DNA of 64,000 nucleotides from MGBC131033 sp910585655 (GTDB lineage Bacteria; Bacillota; Clostridia; Lachnospirales; Lachnospiraceae). The DNA is taken from the NCBI GenBank assembly GCA_949502025.1, contig CATBCG010000091.1, forward strand, positions 49,420-113,419, in the 5' to 3' direction. Positions 43,310-51,145 of the stretch are shown here, one piece after another. Made by a program: the position numbers and the translations under genes. The stretch's first letter is position 1. Every line of letters starts with the position of its first letter. The notes under the pieces are model-generated. The model ran no database searches. It saw nothing but the letters and a program-made list of their open reading frames with translations, and was not told the origin of the DNA.

Positions 43310-44533
43310 TTAGAACCTGCCCTCCCCTTTCTTTTCCTCTATCTCCTTTATCTGTACGACAGCCTTGCCGTCTATCAGGTGAATCCGTAACTTATCGCCT
43401 GGTGCAAGCTGCTCCACGCTCCTTATCGCCCGTCCGTCTTCTCCTGCCACATAAGCATACCCGGAAGCCAACCTGGCTAATGGAGAACAGCCGTTTAATC
43501 GCTCCGCCGACAATGCCAGCCGATGTTTTGCTGCCTCTAGCCTGGCTTCCATCAACGCCATCAGCCGATCCTGCAGATCTCCATGCCTCTGACGCTGCTG
43601 CCGAAGACGGTATGCCGGGCTGACCGTCATCAAACGAAGACGCTTTTGCTCTAGCTTGTCCCCCAAACGGCGAAGCTTATTTTCCATCTGCATTGCCAAA
43701 CGGTTTCTGGCTGACATCAGCCGCTCTAACATATCTTCTACACGCGGAATCGCCAGCTCTGCCGCTGCAGAAGGCGTCGGCGCTCGTAAATCTGCCACAA
43801 AATCTGCTATCGTTACATCCGTTTCATGACCGACGGCTGAAATGACCGGAGTTTGGCACTCCCAAATCGCCTTTGCTACCTCTTCTTCATTAAACGCCCA
43901 AAGATCCTCCATAGAACCGCCGCCTCTGCCAACGATCAAAACATCCAATCCCATCTGATCAAGCCGTCTTATACCGGCGGCTATAGAAGCTCCTGCTCCT
44001 GCCCCTTGTACCTTGGCAGGACATAAAATAAGCTGCACATATGGGTTTCTTCTGCCGGCAATGTTTCGGATATCCTGTATTGCCGCCCCCGTATCCGCAG
44101 TTACAATCCCGATTGTCTTTGGGTAGGCTGGAATAGGCTTTTTCGCTTCGTTAGAAAAATAACCTGCCGCCTCTAGTCTTTTTTTCTGTTCTAAAAACTG
44201 CTGATACAGCAGCCCGATACCTCCTTGCGTAATCCTTTTCGCATAAAGCTGGTACTTTCCGTCCCGCTCGTATACGCTGATATTCCCCGATACGGTTACA
44301 CTTTGCCCGTCCTTTAGCTGAAAAGAAAGCCCGCTCGCTCTATTCCCGGCAAACATCACGCATCCAAGCTGCCCTCCGGCATCCTTTAGCGTAAAATAAA
44401 TATGCCCGGAACTGTGATATTTACAGCCGGAGACCTCTCCCCGGATAGAAATACGCTCTAACATCCGGTTTTGCTCAAACAAATCTTTGATGTAAAAATT
44501 GACCTGGGAAACGGAATATACCTGCTCCATCAT
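43310..44533 (-). CDS. xseA: Exodeoxyribonuclease VII large subunit
   Basis: 407 residues. N-terminal OB domain: VYSVSQVNFYIKDLFEQN and GEVSGCKYHSSGHIYFTLKD. The catalytic domain has GIVTADTGAAIQDIRNI, VGRGGGSMEDLWAFNEE and VISAVGHETDVTIADFVAD, then a long coiled coil. It is slightly shorter than average at the C-terminus but complete. The ATG overlaps the nusB TGA (ATGA), coupling the genes. Confidence 0.97.
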   Translation of the reverse strand: MMEQVYSVSQVNFYIKDLFEQNRMLERISIRGEVSGCKYHSSGHIYFTLKDAGGQLGCVMFAGNRASGLSFQLKDGQSVTVSGNISVYERDGKYQLYAKRITQGGIGLLYQQFLEQKKRLEAAGYFSNEAKKPIPAYPKTIGIVTADTGAAIQDIRNIAGRRNPYVQLILCPAKVQGAGAGASIAAGIRRLDQMGLDVLIVGRGGGSMEDLWAFNEEEVAKAIWECQTPVISAVGHETDVTIADFVADLRAPTPSAAAELAIPRVEDMLERLMSARNRLAMQMENKLRRLGDKLEQKRLRLMTVSPAYRLRQQRQRHGDLQDRLMALMEARLEAAKHRLALSAERLNGCSPLARLASGYAYVAGEDGRAIRSVEQLAPGDKLRIHLIDGKAVVQIKEIEEKKGEGRF

Positions 44534-44934
44534 TCCGACACCGTTGCCAGCTTTGCCAAGACACCGTTGATAAAAGCAGGGGAATCATCTCCTCCAAACT
44601 GCTTTGCCAACTCTACCGCCTCATTGATCGCGACCTTTTCCGGCACCCTTTCATCAAAACGCATTTCAAATACCGCTACCCGCAGCAGGGATAAGTCTAC
44701 TTTATTCATTCGTTTCAGCTTCCAGCCGACGCTGGCTTCGGAAAGGATTGCATCAATTTCCTCTAAATGTGCCAGCACCTGTGCAAACCGCTCTGTCAGT
44801 TCCTTCCTTGACGCATCCTCGGAAAGTCCCTCCTCCGACAGATACAGGCTTTCCTGCTCTGGCAGATCTGCTTCATAAAACTCCTTCTGGAACACCAGTT
44901 TAAACAGATGCTCCCTCACTTCTCTCCTTGTCAT
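44530..44934 (-). CDS. nusB: Transcription antitermination factor NusB
   Basis: 134 residues, all helical. It starts MTRREVREHLFKLVFQKEFY, and the C-terminus contains FDERVPEKVAINEAVELAKQ and FINGVLAKL, the NusB signature. It binds boxA RNA with NusE during rRNA transcription. The start at 44934 follows AAGGGG; the longer in-frame reading begins in the leader. A short hairpin (AGTACAACCCCTG/GGCTGTACC region, 44950-44992) sits between yqhY and nusB. Confidence 0.95.
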   Translation of the reverse strand: MTRREVREHLFKLVFQKEFYEADLPEQESLYLSEEGLSEDASRKELTERFAQVLAHLEEIDAILSEASVGWKLKRMNKVDLSLLRVAVFEMRFDERVPEKVAINEAVELAKQFGGDDSPAFINGVLAKLATVSE

Positions 44935-44997
44935 CTTGCGTCCCCTTAACACACAAGTACAACCCCTGAACACTTCCGTCCAAGGGCTGTACCAGTT

Positions 44998-45381
44998 TTA
45001 TTTCGTTTCCATTACGACTCCTGCTACCCGAATATTGACCTCTTCTACTTTTAAGCCGGTCATATTTTCAATGGCGGACATCACGCGATCCTGTACCTGG
45101 CAGGATACTTTCGGAATGCTGCTGCCATAGAGAATGTGAATCGCCATATCCACAAAGACGCTCTTGCCGGATATCTCTACCTTAACGCCTTTGTTTAAGT
45201 TTCTCACACCGAGCCTTCCTGCCAGCTCGTTTGTAATGCTTCCTGCCATAGAGGCTACACCTTCTACCTCCATCGCCGCAAGCGCTGCAATCGTTCCGAC
45301 TACCTCGTCGGCTATCTGTACCTCACCGATCCTGCTTTCCTCTTGTATTGCATGAATCTCTTTTTCCATTTCCTGAGCCAT
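44998..45381 (-). CDS. yqhY: Asp23/Gls24-family protein (YqhY-like)
   Basis: 127 residues. The Asp23 core is visible as GEVQIADEVVGTIAALAAME, VEGVASMAGSI, VKVEISGKSVFVDMAIHILY and PKVSCQVQDRVMSAIENMTG. YqhY in Bacillota is linked to control of fatty-acid synthesis (acetyl-CoA carboxylase); here this is inference from the conserved position ahead of nusB. It is the first gene after a promoter-like element (45422-45450). Confidence 0.93.
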   Translation of the reverse strand: MAQEMEKEIHAIQEESRIGEVQIADEVVGTIAALAAMEVEGVASMAGSITNELAGRLGVRNLNKGVKVEISGKSVFVDMAIHILYGSSIPKVSCQVQDRVMSAIENMTGLKVEEVNIRVAGVVMETK

Positions 45382-45421
45382 TACGTTCTCCTTTCCTCAT
45401 ACCAGAAAATCCATTATCAAT

Positions 45422-45450
45422 AGTATACCATGTTTTCCTGGATTTGAAAA
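45422..45450 (-). promoter_or_regulatory. Promoter of the yqhY-nusB-xse-ispA-dxs unit
   Basis: On the minus strand TATACT preceded by TGG (extended -10) with TTTTCA 17 nt upstream, 40 nt before yqhY. The -35 is weak. Confidence 0.6.
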
Positions 45451-45481
45451 GCAATTTTTCTATTCTGTTTTTATTGGGCTT

Positions 45482-46189
45482 TTATTCCGCTGTCTGTTCG
45501 CCTTCGTTTGGCGTCTCTTTCCCTTCTGTAGTATCTGCTCCGTTTTGTTCAGAAAGGGTAGGCGTCGCCTCTTCTACCTCCCCTGCTCCATCCGAGGCAG
45601 CCAGCTCAGAAGCCAGCGTAATCACGGTGTTTTGCGCCGTTATTCCGGTTTTGCGCTCTACAATATCCTGGATTTGCGCCACCTGACTGTCGGTCAGACT
45701 GGTTGCTCCGACGCAGACGTCTACGCTCTCATCCGTAATGTTGACTACTACAGAACCAAAGCCCTTTGCCTGTAATAATACTTCTGCTGCATTTTCTCGT
45801 TCTGCGGTATCCGTTAGGGCAATCATTGCCGCTACGGCTTCCTCTCGCTGTGTTTCAGCCACTTCTTCATTTTCAATAAGGGCTGTCAGAGTTTCCTTGT
45901 TCCGGGCGCGCATCTGCTCTCTGGAAAGCTTTGCCGCCGCAAAAATATCAGTCTGAACGCTTCCGCTGACCAACAACGCTTCTCCTGTCGTATCCTCTCC
46001 TAAATCTTCCGCGGACAAATCCTGCATGGACATGTCCTGCATCGCTCCGTCCTGCATAGAGGCGGAGGTTTCTTCTAACTCCTGTGCGTTCCGTTTCTGC
46101 CTCTGCACATGATCCAGGTATCCGGCTACCACAATCATGATCGCCAAAGCAGTAATAATCACTTGATTCTTACGAAAAATCCGTTTCAC
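45482..46189 (-). CDS. spoIIIAH: Stage III sporulation protein AH
   Basis: 235 residues. One membrane helix (NQVIITALAIMIVVAGYLD) is followed by a charged linker and a YscJ/FliF-like ring-building domain (VLLQAKGFGSVVVNITDESV, DVCV, QIQDIVERKTGI). SpoIIIAH in the mother cell binds SpoIIQ across the intermembrane space. The tail is Glu-rich. I chose GTG at 46189 with AGGAAGG upstream rather than the TTG at 46207. Confidence 0.93.
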   Translation of the reverse strand: MKRIFRKNQVIITALAIMIVVAGYLDHVQRQKRNAQELEETSASMQDGAMQDMSMQDLSAEDLGEDTTGEALLVSGSVQTDIFAAAKLSREQMRARNKETLTALIENEEVAETQREEAVAAMIALTDTAERENAAEVLLQAKGFGSVVVNITDESVDVCVGATSLTDSQVAQIQDIVERKTGITAQNTVITLASELAASDGAGEVEEATPTLSEQNGADTTEGKETPNEGEQTAE

Positions 46190-46212
46190 TGCATTCCTTC
46201 CTCTCAATTTTG

Positions 46213-46878
46213 CTAACCTCGTCGCTTAATTACTTTAATTCTATGCGCGGGCAATCCAAATAATGCCTCTACTGCTTCTACAATCTCTGCTTTGACGGCA
46301 TCGCTTTCGGCTCCCTCTGCCAAAACCAGCACTCCGGAAAGTTCCGGTTCCAGCTCTTTGACTACATAAGGAGTCTGACTGCCGCCGTTGCTTTCATAGA
46401 TCGTCGTATCGTTCTGTTCTATTTCCTTTGTTTTCCTGGTGCCTCCTGCCGAATCCGTCTCTTCTACCTGACGTTTGCTGTAGGGATTGTCAGAAAGCAC
46501 CACTTTTTCTCTGGAGGAGGATACGCTAAACATTACCTCGACCTTTCCGATTCCTTCCACCTGCTCTAAAATCGCTTTTAGACGCTCCTCTTGCCTCTCT
46601 AAATAACGCATGATTTCCGCTTCTGTTTCAGACAGCCCTTCCTCGGCGTTAAAAAAACTTCCGGTGTTCTTAGGTTCTTTTTCAGCGGATATACTGTCCT
46701 CTGCTTTTTTCGATCCGGAAAACAGACCGGAAAGCATAAAAAGCAACACTCCTGCCAGAAGGATAAGCCCCATTTTGGATAGAGCCAATTCTTTAAGCTT
46801 ATTCAGCCGTTCTTCCCACCCCGCCCCTTTCCCTGCTCTTTTTGCCTTTTCCCTTTCTTTTCCACTCTCTTCCTTCAC
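46213..46878 (-). CDS. spoIIIAG: Stage III sporulation protein AG
   Basis: 221 residues. A single membrane helix (LSKMGLILLAGVLLFMLSGL) is followed by a ring-building domain with ILEQVEGIGKVEVMFSVSSS and a C-terminal VLVLAEGAESDAVKAEIVEA plus ALFGLPAHRIKVIKR. It forms an oligomeric ring in the channel that feeds the forespore. The spacing to AF and AH is short, as in other Clostridia. Confidence 0.95.
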   Translation of the reverse strand: MKEESGKEREKAKRAGKGAGWEERLNKLKELALSKMGLILLAGVLLFMLSGLFSGSKKAEDSISAEKEPKNTGSFFNAEEGLSETEAEIMRYLERQEERLKAILEQVEGIGKVEVMFSVSSSREKVVLSDNPYSKRQVEETDSAGGTRKTKEIEQNDTTIYESNGGSQTPYVVKELEPELSGVLVLAEGAESDAVKAEIVEAVEALFGLPAHRIKVIKRRG

Positions 46879-46916
46879 ATCCTATTTCCACCTCTTTTCT
46901 CTCTGCCGGACGCCCT

Positions 46917-47579
46917 TTAAGCTCCCTTCCAGCGGAGTATGATTTGCTTCTGTTGGATCCCTAAGCGTTTTGCCAGACGGTCTTGAAGCTGCGCCAGCTC
47001 CTGGTCAGAATCTCCTTTTACAGACATGCTTCCTTCCTCCTTTTGCGGCTTTTCTTTTTTGGAACTGCCTATCTCCTGGATAGGAGAAATTCCTTCTATC
47101 GGTTCTATCCATATTTCGTCTACCATATCCTCCTCATCCTCCTCTCCTTCCTTTTTTCCGTCCTCCCAGGTTTTGGACACTACCAGCTCAATTCGTTCTA
47201 ACTTCCATTCTTTTGAAAAGGTAACGTTTCCTTCTGATAAAAAATACCGTTCCTCCGCCAAACACTGGGCGGCTTCTTCTAAAATCCGCTTCTCATAGCC
47301 CTGCCAAAGCTGTTGCTGCTGGCTTTCTTCTGCCTGTCTAAGCTTTAACTGAAAATCTCCCTCCTCTGTGGCAAACTCTACCTGCCGTTCTATCTCAAAC
47401 ATCAGATTTTCTCCCTCTAAAACGGAGCGAAGCGCTGAAAACAACAGTAAAATCAGCAGAAAACCAGAAAACGTACGGATGTATTTTTCATATTTACTCT
47501 GCCCGACCAAATGCAGCAGCACCGTCTGAAACAGCAAAAAGGCGGCAATTTGAAACACGATATGAAATACCCGTCCCAC
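46917..47579 (-). CDS. spoIIIAF: Stage III sporulation protein AF
   Basis: 220 residues. Two membrane helices at the N-terminus (VFQIAAFLLFQTVLLHLVG and TFSGFLLILLLFSAL) are followed by a soluble domain ending LAKRLGIQQKQIILRW, characteristic of SpoIIIAF. It is part of the SpoIIIA-SpoIIQ complex between mother cell and forespore; its exact role is not known. The middle contains an acidic insert (KKEGEEDEEDMVDE). Confidence 0.92.
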   Translation of the reverse strand: MGRVFHIVFQIAAFLLFQTVLLHLVGQSKYEKYIRTFSGFLLILLLFSALRSVLEGENLMFEIERQVEFATEEGDFQLKLRQAEESQQQQLWQGYEKRILEEAAQCLAEERYFLSEGNVTFSKEWKLERIELVVSKTWEDGKKEGEEDEEDMVDEIWIEPIEGISPIQEIGSSKKEKPQKEEGSMSVKGDSDQELAQLQDRLAKRLGIQQKQIILRWKGA

Positions 47580-47610
47580 TTCTTTTCCCCCTTTCAGACA
47601 TGCCGTTCTC

Positions 47611-48645
47611 CTAGTGAATTCCGGTGCTGGCAGCTACCAGAGAGACCGCGACGGCAAACATCAGCACCGTCATCCCGGTCAGATACAAAAGCAATCTGGA
47701 AGCTTCTGCCGCCGCCTCTAAGCTCCCGATAATCCGTTTATCGGAAATCGGCTGTAATACTCCTGCAGAAAGTTTACAGACGATATATTCCAACAGCAAC
47801 TTTCCAAACGGCGCCGCACAAACCAAAATCAACACCAAAAGACCTGCCACACCTACTGCGTTTTTTAGAAGCAATCCGGTTCCCAGTACAGTTTCCGTCA
47901 CTCCGCCTACCGCGTTTCCAATCCCTGGAATCATCTCTGCCGTCTTGTATAAAAGAGAACGCTTTACCTTGTCGCTCACCGGCAAAATCAGTCCCTGCAC
48001 CATCTGAATCCCAATCACCAGCCCAAACAGGGTTTTCGCTCCCCACATCACAAGCTGCCGAACCAGATCAGCCATCTGCTTTAGACTCTCTTCCTTTGAA
48101 AAACGGTTGACCAACATCAAAATCAGGTAAACGTTCACTAACGGCAGCAGGATGTTAAGCACTACCAGTTCTACCAAGCTGATGATTAGTAAAATGCCCT
48201 GATAAAACATCAACGAGGTAGCGCTTCCCGTACAAAATGCTACCGCCAGGGAATAGGCAGGCACCAGACACTGCATAAACAATACGACCCAGCCGATGGT
48301 TTTTTTTGCCACTTCAAAAGACAATGCAAAACCGGAAAGCAGCACCGCAAACAACAGCAAATACGTCACAAAAAATCCGGTTTCGCTGACCTGGCGGTTT
48401 TGAAAGCTCTCTGTCATGCTCTTTAATACCGCCGCACCGATGGCAATACCTGCTATCTGCAAAAAAATCGTGCCATAGCCCGATAGATCCAGACTGATAT
48501 GCTCCCATAAAAGCCCTATTATACCCTTGGCAGACAATGCCTCTCCGTTTCCGAGCAAGTCGGCAACCAGCCCGGCAAAATCCAGACCGCTTTCGCTCTC
48601 TGCCTGGTCTAACGTCCGCTGAATTTCCGAATAATCAATTTCCAT
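47611..48645 (-). CDS. spoIIIAE: Stage III sporulation protein AE
   Basis: 344 residues with about eight membrane segments, ending LLYLTGMTVLMFAVAVSLVA. Motifs such as VLKSMTESFQNRQVSETGFF, LPLVNVYLILMLVNRFSKEE and MIPGIGNAVGGVTETVLGTG fit SpoIIIAE, the polytopic membrane part of the SpoIIIA complex. The start at 48645 (MEIDYSEIQ) follows AAGGAAG. A longer open frame to 48756 is created by the repeat array upstream and is not part of the protein. Confidence 0.94.
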   Translation of the reverse strand: MEIDYSEIQRTLDQAESESGLDFAGLVADLLGNGEALSAKGIIGLLWEHISLDLSGYGTIFLQIAGIAIGAAVLKSMTESFQNRQVSETGFFVTYLLLFAVLLSGFALSFEVAKKTIGWVVLFMQCLVPAYSLAVAFCTGSATSLMFYQGILLIISLVELVVLNILLPLVNVYLILMLVNRFSKEESLKQMADLVRQLVMWGAKTLFGLVIGIQMVQGLILPVSDKVKRSLLYKTAEMIPGIGNAVGGVTETVLGTGLLLKNAVGVAGLLVLILVCAAPFGKLLLEYIVCKLSAGVLQPISDKRIIGSLEAAAEASRLLLYLTGMTVLMFAVAVSLVAASTGIH

Positions 48646-48665
48646 ACCTAGTTCTTCCTTATTTG

Positions 48666-48880
48666 AGTTCCGCAAATTTTTTCCTAAGACACCTTCCTTA
48701 GCTAAATTTCCGGCCGCTAAAATACGCGTCCATAAATTTAGCTGTGCCTTATCCAAAAATTTGCTGTTTTGAGTTCCGCAATTTTTTTCCTAAGGCACCT
48801 TCCTTAGCTAAATTTCCGACCGCTAAAACATGCGTCCATAAATTTAGCTGTGCCTTATCCAAAAATTTGCTGTTTTGAGT
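48666..48880 (-). repeat. CGGAACT hairpin array B inside the spoIIIA operon
   Basis: Two near-identical units (48666-48773, 48774-48877) plus a third tag whose AGTTACG contains the spoIIIAD stop codon. Each unit: GCAAATTTTT pairs with AAAAATTTGC; TAGCTAAATTT pairs with AAATTTAGCT. The inner part is clearly homologous to array A, but the outer stem differs and is compensated. The last tag ends 20 nt before the spoIIIAE start. Confidence 0.9.
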
Positions 48881-49266
48881 TACGCGCTTCCCAGAACGGA
48901 TTTTAGGGTGTCAAAGACAGCCAGCATCACCGGGAGGCTGATGGTTAGGATCGTCAGCTTGCCGGCTAATTCAATTTGCCCTGCCAAAAAGGAGTAACCG
49001 GCGTCTTTACAGATTCCGGAGGCGAATTCGGCCAGGTAGGCAATGCCGATCATTTTATAGAGAATCGTCAGATAAGGACCGGATACGGATATCTCGGACA
49101 GATAGCTCCGTATGGTTTCTAGCAGCCCGGAAATCTGCCCGATGATGCCGGAGAAAATCAAAAAACCTGCCGCCAGGACAAGATATAGCCCATATTCCTG
49201 CTTGCCGCCTTTAAATTGAAGCGCCAGCAGCACCGCTACAATTCCGATAGCCGCTATCCGTATCAT
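48880..49266 (-). CDS. spoIIIAD: Stage III sporulation protein AD
   Basis: 128 residues with four membrane segments: MIRIAAIGIVAVLLALQFKG, LYLVLAAGFLIFSGIIGQ, and YLTILYKMIGIAYLAEFASG, then AGKLTILTISLPVMLAVFDT. It matches SpoIIIAD (SpoIIIAC/AD family) and is homologous to the smaller AC next to it. GGGGGGAAAGGA precedes the ATG. Its stop codon lies inside the first tag of a repeat array, which separates it from spoIIIAE. Confidence 0.94.
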   Translation of the reverse strand: MIRIAAIGIVAVLLALQFKGGKQEYGLYLVLAAGFLIFSGIIGQISGLLETIRSYLSEISVSGPYLTILYKMIGIAYLAEFASGICKDAGYSFLAGQIELAGKLTILTISLPVMLAVFDTLKSVLGSA

Positions 49267-49279
49267 TCCTTTCCCCCCT

Positions 49280-49474
49280 TTAAAGGACAAACAGACTTTG
49301 GATGATTTCAAACAGTTCTGATATGTAGGGTAAAATCCAAAACAATACCAGAAGCAGCCCTGCAAGGCTGGTTAAAAACGCCTGCTCGTCCCGTCCGGCA
49401 TGTTTTAGCACCTGGCTTAGCACCGAGACCAGGATGCCTACTGCCGCTATCCGAAAGATCAGGTTAATGGTCAT
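49280..49474 (-). CDS. spoIIIAC: Stage III sporulation protein AC
   Basis: 64 residues with two membrane helices: MTINLIFRIAAVGILVSVLS and TSLAGLLLVLFWILPYISEL, with the loop KHAGRDEQAFL between them, as in SpoIIIAC. The ATG at 49474 overlaps the TGA of spoIIIAB (ATGA), which supports coupling; a TTG five codons upstream has a GGAG site and is possible. Confidence 0.93.
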   Translation of the reverse strand: MTINLIFRIAAVGILVSVLSQVLKHAGRDEQAFLTSLAGLLLVLFWILPYISELFEIIQSLFVL

Positions 49475-49989
49475 ATCAATATGATACAAAGAAAGGCTCC
49501 GCCCAGTACGCTTAACATTCGGTACAGGTGGATTTTTTCTTTTTCTCCTTTCCTGATTTCTGCCAACGCTTCCTCACTCTGTTTTAAATACCAATCCAAC
49601 TGCCGGATTTGTGTTTCTTTATCCTGCTGCCCTAAGTATTCTCCCAGACGGATAAGCTCCTCCGCGTCCTCTCTTGCCAAAGCCAGGCTTTCTCCTGCCC
49701 CTTCTACCGCCAGCCGCCATTTTTCCGGAAATGTTACACCGTCCTCTTCAGAAAGGCTGCTTGCCAGCAGGGAAAAAAATCCTTCCTGTTCTCCGGACAG
49801 ACGGGCAATCCTCTCTACCGCCTCCGGCAGCGTCGCGCTTGCATATCCGACGTCTCCCCGTAACAGCAGCAGCTTTTTTCGGATATCTGCCAAACTGCCT
49901 GTCCTTCTTTTGATATTTTCTACCAGATAATTCCCAATCCCGATACAGCCAATCCATACCAACGCCGTTCCTAAAAGCTTCATCCACAT
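49471..49989 (-). CDS. spoIIIAB: Stage III sporulation protein AB
   Basis: 172 residues. An N-terminal hydrophobic helix (LLGTALVWIGCIGIGNYLV) and a C-terminal one (MLSVLGGAFLCIILI) enclose a helical cytosolic domain with LGEYLGQQDKETQIRQLDWY, typical of SpoIIIAB. It is thought to work with the ATPase SpoIIIAA. AGGAGG precedes the ATG 15 bp after spoIIIAA. Confidence 0.94.
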   Translation of the reverse strand: MWMKLLGTALVWIGCIGIGNYLVENIKRRTGSLADIRKKLLLLRGDVGYASATLPEAVERIARLSGEQEGFFSLLASSLSEEDGVTFPEKWRLAVEGAGESLALAREDAEELIRLGEYLGQQDKETQIRQLDWYLKQSEEALAEIRKGEKEKIHLYRMLSVLGGAFLCIILI

Positions 49990-50004
49990 AACAGCACCTC
50001 CTGT

Positions 50005-50967
50005 TTACGCTCCCTTTCTTTTATAAAGCCTTCGCCCGCTTCCGTCACAGATTTCCTCAACCGTTCCCGCTCCTTCTACCCGGCTTAAAAGAATATAACG
50101 CTCAAATATCCCGTTATCCCAGGTTTCGCCCCATTTTCTTAAAAGCTCTTCTATGCTTCCGCCATGCGCCGTAGCCAATACCTGACAGCCGCTTCCCGCC
50201 GCGTAACGTACTGCCTGCAAATCCGTCTGACTGCCGATTTCATCTACTGCCAGCACCTGGGGGGACATCGAACGGAGTAAGAGCATCATTCCCTCCGACT
50301 TCGGGCAGCCGTCCAATACATCTGTCCGTCTGCCCAAATCGTTTTGCGGAATCCCCAGATAACACGCCGCCAGCTCCGAACGCTCGTCCACTACCCCTAC
50401 ACAAACGCCCTCCAAGGCAGTTGAACTTCCATTGGAAAGCTGACGGATCAGATCTCTTAGCAGCGTTGTTTTCCCGCAGCCGGGAGGAGAAAGAAGAAGG
50501 CTATGGCATGGGAGCGTTTGCCCTGGTTCATAGAGCCAGGGCATGATCGTATCCGCACAGCCCTTTTTTTCATGGGCAATCCGAATATGCAGAAAAGAAA
50601 TATTTTTGATTGTACGAATCCGCCCCTGCTCGATAACCGCCTTTCCTGCAATGCCTACCCGATGCCCGCCCTGAACGGTCAGAAAGCCTTGTCGTAATTC
50701 CTCTTCATAGGCATAGAGCGAATAGCTTCCCACACATTCCAACGTATCGCGGATTTCTTTTACCGAAATGCAGACGCCTTGCTTCCACTCCCTGACCAGG
50801 CTTCCGTCCGGCGCTACAAAAAACTCTCCCGCCTCTGTTCGTACCAGCAGAGGTTGTCCCGCCCGCAGACGGATTTCCTGCACGCTCTGATAGTCTGCCT
50901 GTAGCTTTGAAAGAACTTCCCGTAGCCCTAACGAACAGATTCGTAAAATTTCTTCCCTTGTCTCCAT
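50005..50967 (-). CDS. spoIIIAA: Stage III sporulation protein AA (ATPase)
   Basis: 320 residues, a secretion-ATPase-like protein. Walker A is LLSPPGCGKTTLLRDLIRQL at about residue 158; the Walker B region is MSPQVLAVDEIGSQTDLQAV; HGGS follows in ATAHGGSIEELL. It powers or assembles the mother-cell channel complex. It is the first gene of the operon, under a SigE-like promoter at 50999-51028. GGGGGG precedes the ATG. Confidence 0.97.
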   Translation of the reverse strand: METREEILRICSLGLREVLSKLQADYQSVQEIRLRAGQPLLVRTEAGEFFVAPDGSLVREWKQGVCISVKEIRDTLECVGSYSLYAYEEELRQGFLTVQGGHRVGIAGKAVIEQGRIRTIKNISFLHIRIAHEKKGCADTIMPWLYEPGQTLPCHSLLLSPPGCGKTTLLRDLIRQLSNGSSTALEGVCVGVVDERSELAACYLGIPQNDLGRRTDVLDGCPKSEGMMLLLRSMSPQVLAVDEIGSQTDLQAVRYAAGSGCQVLATAHGGSIEELLRKWGETWDNGIFERYILLSRVEGAGTVEEICDGSGRRLYKRKGA

Positions 50968-50998
50968 CCGACGCCCCCCTTTTTTCTGCTTCTACACC

Positions 50999-51028
50999 AA
51001 TATATGGGTTGTCCTCGTAAAATATACC
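50999..51028 (-). promoter_or_regulatory. SigE-type promoter of the spoIIIA operon
   Basis: On the minus strand GGTATATT and CATATATT are separated by 14 nt, close to the known SigE pattern (GKMATATT, CATACANT), 30 nt before the spoIIIAA ATG. Mother-cell expression is what the operon requires. Confidence 0.75.
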
Positions 51029-51048
51029 GAAAACTATTTCCTTTTCCC

Positions 51049-51077
51049 TTGCTTTCAGAGAACGCCTGTGCTATACT
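51049..51077 (+). promoter_or_regulatory. SigA-type promoter of pcrA
   Basis: TTGCTT and TATACT are spaced 17 nt apart, about 69 nt before the start codon, divergent from the spoIIIA promoter. Confidence 0.75.
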
Positions 51078-51145
51078 AAATTCAAACATTTGTACGATTG
51101 ACAAGTATCGTCGATCGCTTCAGTCAAAGAAAGGATTTTCGATTT

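Noticed and set aside
48646..48756. N-terminal extension of SpoIIIAE
   Set aside because: The extra codons come from the repeat unit (similar peptide would arise from any copy in this frame), and a good RBS precedes the internal ATG.
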